DNA of 64,000 bases from Streptomyces sp. TLI_171 (GCF_003610255.1 NZ_RAPS01000001.1:3658001-3722000), one strand, 5' to 3'; positions 33,511 to 42,238 are shown, counted from the stretch's first letter. Made by a program: numbers and translations. Notes: a model not told the origin generated them from the letters alone.

Positions 33511-34002
33511 TCAGGACGTTTCGGCCGGGTGGCCGGAGCCGACGCCGGTGTCGATGAGGATCTGCTGTGCCGAGTCGCTGCCACCGACCCTGACCGCGCG
33601 TGCCATGGAGGCCAGGGCCGCCTCCTGGCTCGCGTGCGGGGGGACGACGAGCAGGCTGAAGTGGTCACGGTCGCCCCGCGTGATGATCACGGTGTCGTCG
33701 CCGACCGGGTAGCGGTCGATGTGCACCGACCGGCCGTCGACCATCAGGCTGGCCGGGACGTCGTCCCAGGCGCCCGCGTCCAGACCGACGCTCACGATGG
33801 GGCCGAGATGCCCGGTCAACGCGTGGACCAGGTCGGGAAGTTCGGCGCTGATGTCCCGTGAACGCGGCCACCACGCACCGTCGAGCACGCCTTCGCGTGA
33901 CCGGGTGGTCTCCAGGCGCAACGCTACCGTCCCCGGCTTCGCGGCCTGCCGGAACGGCTCCGGCAGAAACCCGTAGCGGGAATCGCTCGCTTCGTCCGAC
34001 AT
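33511..34002 (-). CDS. DUF5994 family protein, paralogue 3
   Basis: 163 aa, start at the ATG at 34002. Diverged from the other two but with the same landmarks: GVLDGAWWPRSRDISAELPD, LGPIVSVGLDAGAWDDVP and HFSLLVVPPHASQEAALASM. No membrane segment. It is on the opposite strand from the other paralogues and downstream of the SpoIIE-type phosphatase gene, with a 150-base gap. Confidence 0.8.
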   Translation of the reverse strand: MSDEASDSRYGFLPEPFRQAAKPGTVALRLETTRSREGVLDGAWWPRSRDISAELPDLVHALTGHLGPIVSVGLDAGAWDDVPASLMVDGRSVHIDRYPVGDDTVIITRGDRDHFSLLVVPPHASQEAALASMARAVRVGGSDSAQQILIDTGVGSGHPAETS

Positions 34003-34155
34003 GGCTCGCCACCTGTCCGCCCTGAAAGACCGGGCACGCCGGGTGCGGGCCGGGCCTCGCTGGGAGCGACAGCTCGGGCCGCTCCGATATCCCACGGTAC
34101 TCCGCCCGCACCTGGCCGCCCCGGTCGGCCGTGAGAGCCGCGGCGGGTGCCGCAC

Positions 34156-35421
34156 TCAGCGCCACTCGATCAGGAACAGGGTGGCATCGTCGCTCGTCCG
34201 TCCGCCCCGCTTCTCCTTCAGGACGTGGGAGAGCGCGCGCACCACGGCCCGCACCCCGGCCTGCGAGCGCTCGACGCGGTTGACCCAGTCGATGAGCTGT
34301 TCCTCCCCGAACTGCTCCCCGCCGGCCTCGCGCTCCTCGACCAGGCCGTCGGTGAAGCACAGCACCCGGTCACCGTGCCGCAGCACCCGCTCGCTGATCA
34401 CCGGCTCCTCGCCGCCGAACCCGACCGGCAGGGTGGTGACGCTCTCCAGCCGCTCGACGACGACGTGGTCGCGGATCAGCAGCGGATGTGGATGGCCGGC
34501 GTTGACCCACTGCAGGTGGCCGCTGACGGTGTTCAGGCGCATCATCTGCGCGGTGACGAAGTGGTCCGGCCCGAACTGCTCCGCGATGGCCCGGTCCATG
34601 AACGCGTAGATCTCGGCCAGTCCGATGTCGGCTCGCCTGGCGTGCCGGTACGCGCCGATGGCCACGGTCGCCATGGCAGCGGCGTCCAGGCCGTGGCCCA
34701 TGGCGTCGATCGTGGCCACGTGCAGAAGATCGTCGTTCAGCGCGTAGTCGAAGCTGTCGCCGGCCACCTGGTAGGCGGGTTCGAGGATGCCGGCCACGGC
34801 GACCTTCGGGGCGGTCATCGCCAGCGGAGGCAGCAGCGACCACTGGATCTCCGCGGCCACGCTCATCGGCTGGAGGCGCCGGGCCTGAAAGATCCGGTCG
34901 GTGTAGCCGCTCTTGGTGACCAGGAGGTCCGCGACCAGGGAAGCGAAGCGCCGCAGGAGCCGCCGGTCGTCGCCGTCGACGTCGTCCAGCGTGAGTGCCA
35001 GCACTCCCACCTCGTCCCCACCGTCCAGCAACGGCAGGTACACCCGCACGCCGTCGCCCTGTGGCACCTCGACGGAGGCACCACGAAGAAAAGCCGCACC
35101 TGCGGACGAGCCGTCGATCGGCACCGGCTCCCCGGCGGCCAGTCCCCGGCCGGACAGCGGCACCAGCACCAACTGCCCGTAGTCCTGGAGCAGGAGCACC
35201 GGGTCACGGCCGCCGAACCCACGCACCGCGTCGGCGACCAACGGAGCGATCAGGTGGGGCGGCAGCTCGTGGGCCTGGTCGAGCAGCGCGCCCAGCAGGT
35301 GTTCGCCGAACCCCTCCGACCGGTCCGGACGCCGCTCGCCGTCCCTGCCCACCGACCGTCCTTTCTGTCCCGTACGAGTCGGCACGGGCGCGGTCAACCC
35401 CGGCACCTCGGTGCGGTTCAC
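34156..35421 (-). CDS. GAF/SpoIIE-type PP2C serine phosphatase
   Basis: 421 aa, GTG start. Residues about 50-185 are GAF-like (DPVLLLQDYGQLVLVPL, YLPLLDGGDEVGVLALTLDD). The rest is a PPM/SpoIIE domain: IQWSLLPPLAM, VAGDSFDYA, IDAMGHGLDAAAMA, NAGHPHPLLI, CFTDGLVEERE and SDDATLFLIEW, with the metal-binding Asp residues in place. Such phosphatases dephosphorylate anti-anti-sigma factors (STAS proteins) and so switch on stress sigma factors in actinomycetes. No anti-sigma factor gene is adjacent, so the partner is elsewhere. The input to the GAF domain is unknown. Confidence 0.9.
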   Translation of the reverse strand: MNRTEVPGLTAPVPTRTGQKGRSVGRDGERRPDRSEGFGEHLLGALLDQAHELPPHLIAPLVADAVRGFGGRDPVLLLQDYGQLVLVPLSGRGLAAGEPVPIDGSSAGAAFLRGASVEVPQGDGVRVYLPLLDGGDEVGVLALTLDDVDGDDRRLLRRFASLVADLLVTKSGYTDRIFQARRLQPMSVAAEIQWSLLPPLAMTAPKVAVAGILEPAYQVAGDSFDYALNDDLLHVATIDAMGHGLDAAAMATVAIGAYRHARRADIGLAEIYAFMDRAIAEQFGPDHFVTAQMMRLNTVSGHLQWVNAGHPHPLLIRDHVVVERLESVTTLPVGFGGEEPVISERVLRHGDRVLCFTDGLVEEREAGGEQFGEEQLIDWVNRVERSQAGVRAVVRALSHVLKEKRGGRTSDDATLFLIEWR

Positions 35422-35545
35422 CGGGCCGGTCCTTCCATTACGCCCGACGGCGGCGCATTCCGCCCCTGGTCACGCCCCTCCCCGCGGGACGACGCCGCCG
35501 AGAAATCGGCCCTGCAGGCTGTGGGCACGGCCCCGCTGCACTGCG

Positions 35546-35677
35546 GAGCTGGAAGAGGAACACGGGCCGGTCAGCGGTGACGAACGGGCTGCGGCGTACG
35601 CGGAGCTGGACGACCTGGACGCGGAGCACGATCGGCGCCGGGCAGTCCGTGGCAAGAGCAGTGGGGCGGCCGCGTGA
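35546..35677 (+). pseudogene. Truncated antitoxin upstream of PIN toxin
   Basis: The frame ending at 35677 has an antitoxin-like tail, ELEEEHGPVSGDERAAAYAE followed by LDDLDAEHDRRRA, and overlaps the PIN gene start by 4 bases. The sequence upstream in frame is Pro/Arg-rich noise with no DNA-binding N-terminal domain and no ribosome site, so the 5' part appears to be lost. Confidence 0.5.
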
Positions 35678-36093
35678 AGAAACGCGCCGAGGACGTCAGG
35701 CGGCTGCGCGTCTTCGTGCTGGACAGCGAGGCCCTGTCGCTCGCGGTCCGCGGTGATCGCGCGATGATCGCCCGGCTCGACCTCGCCGCCCGCGGCGAGG
35801 CGGAGATCGTCACCTCGCCCATGACCCTGGTCGAGGCGTACGACGCACGCACCACGGAACAGCGTTGGGACTGGGCCCTGTCGCGGGTGAGCGTCGCCGA
35901 ACTGGGCAAGGACGAGGCGAGACGGGCACGCCGGCTGCTCGCGGATGCCGGCCTGCACGGGCACGAGTACGCGATCGACGCCGTGCTCGCGGTGGTGGCG
36001 CTGCGGCAGCACGGCCAGGTCACGGGCTTCACCTCCGATCCGGAGGGCCTGGAGCGACTGCTGCCGGACCACGTGGTGGTGATGAAGGTGTGA
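35674..36093 (+). CDS. PIN-domain (VapC-like) ribonuclease toxin
   Basis: 139 aa, GTG start coupled to the antitoxin remnant. PIN acids are present: D17 in FVLDSEALSL, an E in MTLVEAYDAR, D in AIDAVLAVVAL and D in FTSDPEGLERLL. VapC-type toxins cleave tRNA or rRNA. The toxin is intact while the antitoxin has apparently lost its DNA-binding half, so either the remnant still neutralises, another antitoxin acts in trans, or the toxin is inactive. Confidence 0.75.
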   Translation: MKKRAEDVRRLRVFVLDSEALSLAVRGDRAMIARLDLAARGEAEIVTSPMTLVEAYDARTTEQRWDWALSRVSVAELGKDEARRARRLLADAGLHGHEYAIDAVLAVVALRQHGQVTGFTSDPEGLERLLPDHVVVMKV

Positions 36094-36254
36094 CTGTGCG
36101 CCCCCGCGGAGCGGGCAGCGCACCTGCCCCCAGTGACTGGGCCGGCCGAGCGCGAACAACTGGTTCGTTGGAAGCTCTCGCCCTACGGGACGAAGCCAAG
36201 CGCCAGCTGCGCGGACACCGAGCTCGAACTGGCCACCTCGGGAAGAGCCTGCGC

Positions 36255-36325
36255 CAGCCCGGGTGGACGCCGGGGGACGGCAGTGAACCCTGGAAGGGGT
36301 GTTGGGCGCGCCCCTCAGGCGAGGG
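36255..36325 (+). repeat. Possible fifth, degenerate att core
   Basis: TGGAAGGGGTGTTGGG (36291-36306) continuing CGCGCCCCTCAGGCGAG aligns with the start of cores A-D (TGGAAAGCGTGTTGGG, then GGCAACCCCTCACGAG), and the 35 bases before it align with the conserved pre-core segment of copies C and D (GGGTGGACGCCGGGGGACGG). The T-arm and acceptor part are gone. It runs into the stop codon of the dehydrogenase gene. Suggestive only. Confidence 0.35.
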
Positions 36326-37357
36326 TGAGCACCACCTTGCCGAAGGGGCGGTTGTCGCGGAGGTGACGGTAGGCGCTGGGTGCCTGGTCGAAGGCGAAGA
36401 CCTTGTCGATCACCGGGTGGAGGGTGTGCTCCGTCAGGGCCGCGTTCAGTTGCTCGAAGGCGGTGCGGGTGCCGACCGCCAGCCGCTGCAGGGAGAAGAA
36501 GCGGCCGTTGAACACGTCGGGGTCGATCAGTGCCCCGCCGGACGGGAAGGCACCGGTCACCGAGATCTGGCCGTTGAAGCCGACCGACTGGATCGACTTC
36601 GCGATGCTGGGAGCGCCGACCGCCTCCAGGACCAGGGCGACCCCGTGGCCGCCGGTGAGCCGGCCGACCGTGCCGTGCCACTCGGGTGTCAGCTGCCGGT
36701 CGATCACGTGGGCCGCGCCGAGTTCCCGCAGCCGCTCCGCCTTCTCCTCACCGGAGGCGACCACGATCACCCGGCCGCCGAGGGCGGCGGCGAACTGCAC
36801 CCCGAACAGGGCGACCGCGCCGGCGCCGACCACCAGCACGTCGTCGCCCGCGGCCATCGGCCGCGGCCCGGTCGTCAGCGCCGACCACGCCAGGACGGCG
36901 GCGCAGGGGAGCGTCGCGGCCTCCTCGAAGGAGAGGTGCGCCGGGATCGGCACCACCGACTCCTCGTCGACGACCTGGTAGTCGGTGAGCATCCCGCCCA
37001 GGCTCGCCCCGTGCTGTTCGCCGACCAGCGGGAGCGTCATCGGCCCGTCGATCCAGCGCCGGAAGTAGGTGACGGCCACCCGGTCGCCGACCTGCGCCCG
37101 CCGCACTCCTTCGCCGACGGCCACGACCTCGCCGGCGCCGTCGCTCAGCGGCACGACCCCCGGGGTGGCGGGGAGCGGGTACTCCCGTCGAGGATCATCA
37201 GGTCCCGCCGGTTGAGGGAGGCAGCCCGCACCCGGATCAGCACCTCGTGCGGGCCCGGCTCCGGGGCCTCCTCCTCCCGGACCACCAGTCCGTCCAGGCC
37301 GTCCTCGGGACGGTCCAGGTGATAGGCCGTCCGGAGCCTGCGCTGCGTGTTCGTCAT
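36315..37357 (-). pseudogene. Zinc-type alcohol dehydrogenase/quinone oxidoreductase, single frameshift
   Basis: MDR-family reductase in two frames. The start is the ATG at 37357 (GGGGAG upstream) and reads MTNTQRRLRTAYHLDRPEDG and on to SLNRRDLMILDG; near 37185 the frame must shift by one base to continue YPLPATPGVVPLSDGAGEVV, then DVLVVGAGAVALFGVQFAAA (nucleotide-binding Rossmann) to GKVVLTLA. Total about 346 aa, usual for the family. One missing base explains everything, so it is either a young pseudogene or a sequencing error. It has no obvious catalytic-zinc Cys, as in zinc-independent members. No operon partners. Confidence 0.75.
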
Positions 37358-37485
37358 CGTGCAACTCCCCCTGGTCAGTGCCTCGTTGTCGAGGACACTA
37401 GGTGGAGCAGGCACCGGGGGAATCAGTCGTGCATAGGTAGGGCCGGGGCGCGTGCAGCTCCCGCGGACACCCACGGGAGGCCGGG

Positions 37486-37707
37486 TCAGAGGTTGAACAT
37501 TCCGCTGTACGGCTCGGTGATGCGCTGCTGTCGCGATCCGAAGTCCACCAGGACCGCGATGCCGGCCTCGACGCCGATGACCCGGCCCAGGCCGTAGGAG
37601 TCGTGGGTGACGCGGTCGCCGAGGGCGAAGTGCTTGCGGGGCGCCTCGGGCTTGGCTTTGAAGGGGCTGGTGGGCAGGTGGCGGCGGACTGCTTCAGATT
37701 TTCTCAT
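37486..37707 (-). CDS. Small Tudor/CarD-like conserved protein
   Basis: 73 aa. FALGDRVTHDSYGLGRVIGV, then AVLVDFGSRQQRITEPYSGM: an SH3-like barrel similar to the C-terminal Tudor-like domain of UvrD/PcrA helicases and to CarD-type RNA-polymerase binding domains. A basic N-terminus (MRKSEAVRRHLPTSPFKAK) precedes it. Probably interacts with RNA polymerase or nucleic acid; precise role unknown. Confidence 0.75.
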   Translation of the reverse strand: MRKSEAVRRHLPTSPFKAKPEAPRKHFALGDRVTHDSYGLGRVIGVEAGIAVLVDFGSRQQRITEPYSGMFNL

Positions 37708-38013
37708 CCGCGCCAGTATGAGGCGTGGAGGGCGGCAGGGAAGGTTTTCTGACGGTCCGAATTATGGGAGTCCGATATGCCGGGTGTGTCGAAGACCACG
37801 CGCGGGGCGTGTCGCGGGGGGCGGTCGCAGGTCCTCCGCCCTGCCGGGTGCGGCGCTCGGTGAAATCAACTCCCCCCGAGTGAAGGGCAGTTGGCGGCAG
37901 TGGCAGCCGGTTCCGGCCGGCCGGGGGCGGGCGGCCGGAAAAGTGGAGGGGCGATTTCCGCCCGAAGCGGGCCCGGGGCTGCTACAGTCGAAGGAGTTGC
38001 AGTAGTGGTTCCC

Positions 38014-38118
38014 ATGAACTTTGTGTGCGCCCGCTTATGTTGCGGGCGCATTTTTGTTTTCCGGATCTTTACCGGGCGGGCGCTCATCGGCGACTCGGCA
38101 CCCGTATCGTGCGGGTGA
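38014..38118 (+). CDS. Possible leader peptide in cold-shock mRNA
   Basis: 34 codons, [12 protein letters not shown] followed by a mixed tail, stop 30 bases before the cold-shock start. It spans the terminator-like hairpin at 38026-38060, so translation could melt or favour that hairpin. There is no good ribosome site (the nearest AAGGAG is 17 bases upstream). Translation is speculative. Confidence 0.3.
   Translation: MNFVCARLCCGRIFVFRIFTGRALIGDSAPVSCG
38026..38060 (+). terminator. Intrinsic terminator-like attenuator in cold-shock leader
   Basis: TGCGCCCGC and GCGGGCGCA form a 9-bp stem with loop TTATGTT, followed by TTTTTGTTTT. A T-tract hairpin is unusual in such GC-rich DNA and lies about 90 bases before the cold-shock start, so it may control read-through by temperature or translation. 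Confidence 0.65.
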
Positions 38119-38147
38119 CGGAACGTTCCTTTGAGGGAGATTTTTAC

Positions 38148-38351
38148 ATGGCTAATGGCACCGTGAAGTGGTTCAACGCGGAAAAGGGCTTTGGCTTCAT
38201 CGAGCAGGAGGGTGGCGGCCCGGACGTCTTCGCCCACTACTCGAACATCAACGCCAGTGGCTTCCGCGAGCTGCTCGAGGGCCAGAAGGTCGAGTTCGAC
38301 GTCACGCAGGGCCAGAAGGGCCCGCAGGCGGAGAACATTCGCCCGCTGTAG
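38148..38351 (+). CDS. Cold-shock protein
   Basis: 67 aa, a single cold-shock domain. RNP1 is KGFGFIEQ and RNP2 is VFAHYS, within [18 protein letters not shown] and the following barrel to AENIRPL. It binds single-stranded RNA/DNA as an RNA chaperone. Ribosome site GAGGGAGA, ATG at 38148. Preceded by a long structured leader and followed by a strong terminator, then a DEAD-box helicase gene, the usual functional partner. Confidence 0.95.
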   Translation: MANGTVKWFNAEKGFGFIEQEGGGPDVFAHYSNINASGFRELLEGQKVEFDVTQGQKGPQAENIRPL

Positions 38352-38381
38352 TTCGTACTGCCACGGCGATCGCCTGGCAGC

Positions 38382-38426
38382 GAGGGGCCCGCACCGGGTA
38401 CGTCATGTGCCCGGTGCGGGCCCCTC
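38382..38426 (+). terminator. Strong hairpin after cold-shock gene
   Basis: A 20-bp stem (38382-38401 with 38407-38426, one G-T pair) with 5-base loop GTCAT. Probably partial or full termination before the helicase gene. Confidence 0.85.
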
Positions 38427-38512
38427 GGTCTTGTCACCCGCGTTCCCGGCCGTTCCGGCCCGGGCCGTCCGGTCCACCGACGGCTCTCCCGCGCCCCGAG
38501 GAAGGCTCTCGC

Positions 38513-39997
38513 ATGAACCGTTCCAGTCATCCTCCGCGCCGGAACACCGGCCCGCGGTCCGCACCGGGCAGCGGTGCGGGATCCGGCTCCCGGCGGGAGT
38601 TCGCGGTGCCGGTGAGCACGGTTCCGGCGCTGCCCGCCGTCGAGTCCTTCGAGGAGCTGGACCTGCCGGGGGAACTGCTGACGATCCTGGCGCGGCGGGG
38701 CGTCACCGCGCCGTTCCCGATCCAGGCCGCGACGCTGCCGAACTCGCTGGCCGGCCGGGACGTGCTGGGACGGGGGCGCACCGGCTCCGGGAAGACCCTC
38801 GCGTTCGGTCTCGCCGCGCTGGCCCGCATCGCCGAACAGCGGGCCGAGCAGCAAACCGGGCAACAGCCCGAGCAGCAGACCGAGCTGCAGACCGAGCCGC
38901 GGTGCCCGACGGGGCTGATCCTGGTTCCCACCCGTGAGCTCGCCCAGCAGGTCACCGAGGCCCTCAGTCCGTACGCGCACGCGCTGCGGCTGCGGATGGC
39001 CACCCTGGTCGGCGGGGTGCCGGTCCGCCGCCAGGCGCAGACGCTGAACCGCGGTGCGGACATCGTGGTGGCGACGCCCGGCCGGCTCAAGGACCTGATC
39101 GAACGGCGGCTCTGCCGGCTGGACCAGGTCGCCGTCACCGTCCTCGACGAGGCCGACCAGATGGCCGACATGGGCTTCCTGCCGGAGGTCACCGCGTTCC
39201 TCGAACAGGTCGCCGAGGGCGGCCAGACGCTGCTGTTCTCCGCCACGCTGGACCGCAACATCGACCTCCTGGTGCGGCGCTTCCTGAAGGATCCGGTCAC
39301 GCACTCGGTGGACCCGTCCGCGGGCGCGGTCAGCACCATGGAGCACCACGTGCTGCACGTGCAGAACTCCGACAAGAACGCCACGATCGCCCACATCGCC
39401 TCCCGGGACGGCCGGGTGATCATGTTCACGGACACCAAGCACGGCGCGGACCGCCTGGTCGAGCGGCTGCTCGCGGACGGCGTGAAGGCGGCGGCCCTGC
39501 ACGGCGGGAAGTCCCAGCCGCAGCGCACCCGCACCCTGGAGCAGTTCCGCAGCGGGCAGGTGGCGGCACTCGTCGCGACGGACGTCGCCGCCCGGGGCAT
39601 CCACGTCGAGGGCCTCGACCTGGTCGTCAACCTGGACCCGCCCGCCGACCACAAGGACTACCTGCACCGCGGCGGACGCACCGCCCGGGCCGGCGAGTCC
39701 GGCACCGTCGTCACCCTGGTCCTGCCGAACCAGCGCCGCGGGATGGACCGGATGATGAGCACCGCGGGCATCACCCCCGTCACCACCCGGGTCCGGGCCG
39801 GCGACGAGGAACTGACCCGGATCACCGGCGCCCGCGTCCCCACCGGCGTGCCCGTCACCATCCCCGACCCCGTCGTCGAGCGCCCCCGCCACCACCGCAC
39901 GCCCGGCCGGAACCGGTACGGCCGCCCGGCCTCCGCCCCGCGTGCCGCCGCCCCCCGGGCATCCACCCCGCGCACCCGGCGGACCACCGACAGCTGA
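38513..39997 (+). CDS. DEAD-box RNA helicase
   Basis: 494 aa. Motifs in order: Q-motif APFPIQ (residue 66-71), I GRTGSGKT (88-95), Ia PTRELAQQ, II DEAD (212-215), III SAT, V DVAARGIHV and VI HRGGRTAR (about 384). A Gln-rich insertion (EQRAEQQTGQQPEQQTELQT) lies between motifs I and Ia, and the ends are basic, Arg/Pro-rich and disordered, as in RNA-remodelling helicases of the RhlE/CshA type. It starts at ATG 38513, 160 bases after the cold-shock gene, and likely serves RNA unwinding at low temperature. Confidence 0.9.
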   Translation: MNRSSHPPRRNTGPRSAPGSGAGSGSRREFAVPVSTVPALPAVESFEELDLPGELLTILARRGVTAPFPIQAATLPNSLAGRDVLGRGRTGSGKTLAFGLAALARIAEQRAEQQTGQQPEQQTELQTEPRCPTGLILVPTRELAQQVTEALSPYAHALRLRMATLVGGVPVRRQAQTLNRGADIVVATPGRLKDLIERRLCRLDQVAVTVLDEADQMADMGFLPEVTAFLEQVAEGGQTLLFSATLDRNIDLLVRRFLKDPVTHSVDPSAGAVSTMEHHVLHVQNSDKNATIAHIASRDGRVIMFTDTKHGADRLVERLLADGVKAAALHGGKSQPQRTRTLEQFRSGQVAALVATDVAARGIHVEGLDLVVNLDPPADHKDYLHRGGRTARAGESGTVVTLVLPNQRRGMDRMMSTAGITPVTTRVRAGDEELTRITGARVPTGVPVTIPDPVVERPRHHRTPGRNRYGRPASAPRAAAPRASTPRTRRTTDS

Positions 39998-40090
39998 CCC
40001 GCCGGACCGACCCGGCAGCAGTCCGCACATCCGGCGCGGGCGTTCGGCGGGCCGGGAGGCTCCGGAGCGGGCGCGCGTACGATTCCCGGC

Positions 40091-42190
40091 GTGCGGGGAG
40101 AACGGGTGGGGCGCGGGCTGGTCGGGGCGGTGGCCGTGGCGTTGGTGGCGGCTCACCTGCTGCGCGGGGTCGGGCGGGTTCCGGCGGAGCCGGGGGCCGG
40201 GCTGGCGGTGGTGGGGGTCTGTGCCGGCTTGGTGGCGCTGCAGCTGCGGCACACCCGCCCCGGACCTGGGGCGGTTGCCGGCTGGGCCGGGTGGGCGGTC
40301 GTGGAGGTGGCGGCCGGGTTCCTGGCGGTCGGCGTGTTCGACGTCTCGATCGGCCTGTTGTGCCTGCCCGCGGCCTCGCTGCTGCTGGAGCGGCGCCGGC
40401 TGCTGCTGGGCGGCTTCGCGGCGGGCGCCGTGGCGGTCGAGGCGCTGCGGTCCACGGACGTCCGGGACGCGGTGGACCTGCTGCTGACGGTCGCGCTCGG
40501 CGGGGCGATGCTCTACGCGGTGACGACCCTGGCCCTGCTGGCGTCCCGGGTGCACGCCGCACGGCTCGCCCTCGCGGCGTCCGCGGTGACCGACGAGCGG
40601 CTGCGGATCGCGTCCGGACTGGGGAGCGGGCTGGACGCGGGGATGGTGGCGATCCGCGCCTTGGCGGACCGTCAGGATCCGGCAGCGCTGGAGGAGTTGA
40701 TCGCCGAGGCGCGGCGGACGCTGGGGGCGGCCAGGGCGACCGCGGCCGAGTTGCGCAGTCTCTCGCTGGCCCCGGAGGCGGCGAGCGCCCGGGCGCTGCT
40801 GGGGTCGGCCGGTGTCGCGGCGGATCTCCGGATCGGGCACCGCGAGCCGCTGGGGCCGGCCGGGACGGTGCTGGCGACGGTGTTGCGCGAGGCGGTCACG
40901 GCGGTGGTCCGGGTCGGTGACGCCCGGCGGTGCGAGGTGTCGACCGAGGAGCGGGCCGGGCGGGTGACGCTCCGGGTGGTCAGTGACGGGGTGCCGACGG
41001 CGGCCCTCGGCGCGGACCTGCTCGACGACCTGGCGGAACGGGTCCGGGCCGCCGGTGGGCGGCTGACGGCGGGGCTGGAGCCGGACGGCCGGTTCGCGGT
41101 GGAGGCGTCAGTGGCGGCCGATCCCGCCCCGGCCGCCGTCGACCCGCCGGAGCTGCGGACCGCGCTCGGCCTGTACTGGTTCCTGCTGGGCGTGTTCTGC
41201 GTCAAGGCGCTGATGTTCGTTCCGGCGGGCCGGATCTGGCTCGGGGCGGTGTGCGCCGCGGCCTTCTGCGCCTTCCAGGTGCGCTTCTCGATCCGGGACG
41301 CGACCCGTCACGCCCGCGCGGCGCTGCTCGCTTCGGCGGTGCTCGCGCTGCTGCCGCTGCCGTGGCTGGGCCGGAACTGGATCGGCGCGGCGGGCATCCT
41401 CGCGGGCTCGCTGCTGATCGCACTGCCGCTGCGGGCGGGTGCGGCGCCGGCCGGTGCGGTGGCGGTGGCGGTGGCCGCCGGGGTGATCGGCGGCGACGGC
41501 CCGGCGTCGGCGCTGCTGACCGCCGTCAACGCGCTGATCACCTGCGTGGTGGTGTACGCGGTGCTGCGTCTGGTCCGGTTGGTGCGGGAGTTGCAGCGGG
41601 CGTCGGCGGGGCTGGCCCGTGCCGTGGTGGTCACCGAACGGCTGCGCGCCGCCCGGGACCTGCACGACCTGCTGGGGCACGGTCTGGCGGCGATCCTGCT
41701 CAAGGCCGAGCTGGCGCGGCGGCTGGCGGACACCGACCCCGGTCGCTGCCGGGCCGAGCTGGCGGACATCGGGCGGCTGGCGGAGCGCGGGCGGGCCGAG
41801 CTGGGGGCGCTGGCCGAGGACGGCCCCCGGCTCTCCTTCAGTGCCGAACTGACGTCGGCGGCCGGGGTGTTGGAGGCGGCCGCGATCACGGTGGAGCTGG
41901 AGGACGGGCCGGTCCCGGCGGCGGCCGGCGCGGTGCTGGGCGTGGTGCTGCGCGAGGCGGTGACCAATGTGCTGCGGCACAGCCGGGCCCGGCACGCCCG
42001 GATCGCCGTCACGACGGCGGGCGGTGCGGTGCGGCTGGAGGTGGAGAACGACGGGGTCCCGGACGGCGTGACCGCGCCGGGTTCCGGGATCGGCGGGCTG
42101 ACGGTCCGGCTCGCGGAGGCCGGGGGGACGCTGAGCGCCGGGCCGGACGACGGCTGGTACCTGCTGCGCGCCGAGGTCCCGGTGGGCTGA
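40091..42190 (+). CDS. Tandem sensor histidine kinase with degenerate first half
   Basis: 699 aa. Both halves have a membrane part and a kinase-like part. Half 1: about four membrane helices (10-150), then a DHp/ATPase-like region (VTDERLRIASGLGSGLDAGM to about 345) without the catalytic His. Half 2: further membrane helices (355-515), then H525 in DLHDLLGHGLAAILLKAE (HisKA_3 type), an N-box in LREAVTNVLRHSRARHA, and a GSGIGGL G-box. The intact half should pair with the LuxR-type regulator at 42239-42847, which converges with it. The first half looks like a duplicated, inactive kinase serving for sensing or dimerisation. Confidence 0.85.
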   Translation: MRGERVGRGLVGAVAVALVAAHLLRGVGRVPAEPGAGLAVVGVCAGLVALQLRHTRPGPGAVAGWAGWAVVEVAAGFLAVGVFDVSIGLLCLPAASLLLERRRLLLGGFAAGAVAVEALRSTDVRDAVDLLLTVALGGAMLYAVTTLALLASRVHAARLALAASAVTDERLRIASGLGSGLDAGMVAIRALADRQDPAALEELIAEARRTLGAARATAAELRSLSLAPEAASARALLGSAGVAADLRIGHREPLGPAGTVLATVLREAVTAVVRVGDARRCEVSTEERAGRVTLRVVSDGVPTAALGADLLDDLAERVRAAGGRLTAGLEPDGRFAVEASVAADPAPAAVDPPELRTALGLYWFLLGVFCVKALMFVPAGRIWLGAVCAAAFCAFQVRFSIRDATRHARAALLASAVLALLPLPWLGRNWIGAAGILAGSLLIALPLRAGAAPAGAVAVAVAAGVIGGDGPASALLTAVNALITCVVVYAVLRLVRLVRELQRASAGLARAVVVTERLRAARDLHDLLGHGLAAILLKAELARRLADTDPGRCRAELADIGRLAERGRAELGALAEDGPRLSFSAELTSAAGVLEAAAITVELEDGPVPAAAGAVLGVVLREAVTNVLRHSRARHARIAVTTAGGAVRLEVENDGVPDGVTAPGSGIGGLTVRLAEAGGTLSAGPDDGWYLLRAEVPVG

Positions 42191-42238
42191 CCGGGCGCGC
42201 TGACGGGGCATCAGGCCAGGGAGTTCGCGGCGGGCCGG

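Larger units (their letters stand above)
37708..38147. other. Long intergenic region with cold-shock gene leader
   Basis: About 440 bases without a conventional gene. It contains a possible -10 TACAGT (37983-37988), an AAGGAG, a short ORF at 38014-38118, an internal terminator-like hairpin (38026-38060) and the ribosome site GAGGGAGA of the cold-shock gene. The left part (37708-37980) holds nothing I can assign. Confidence 0.5.
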
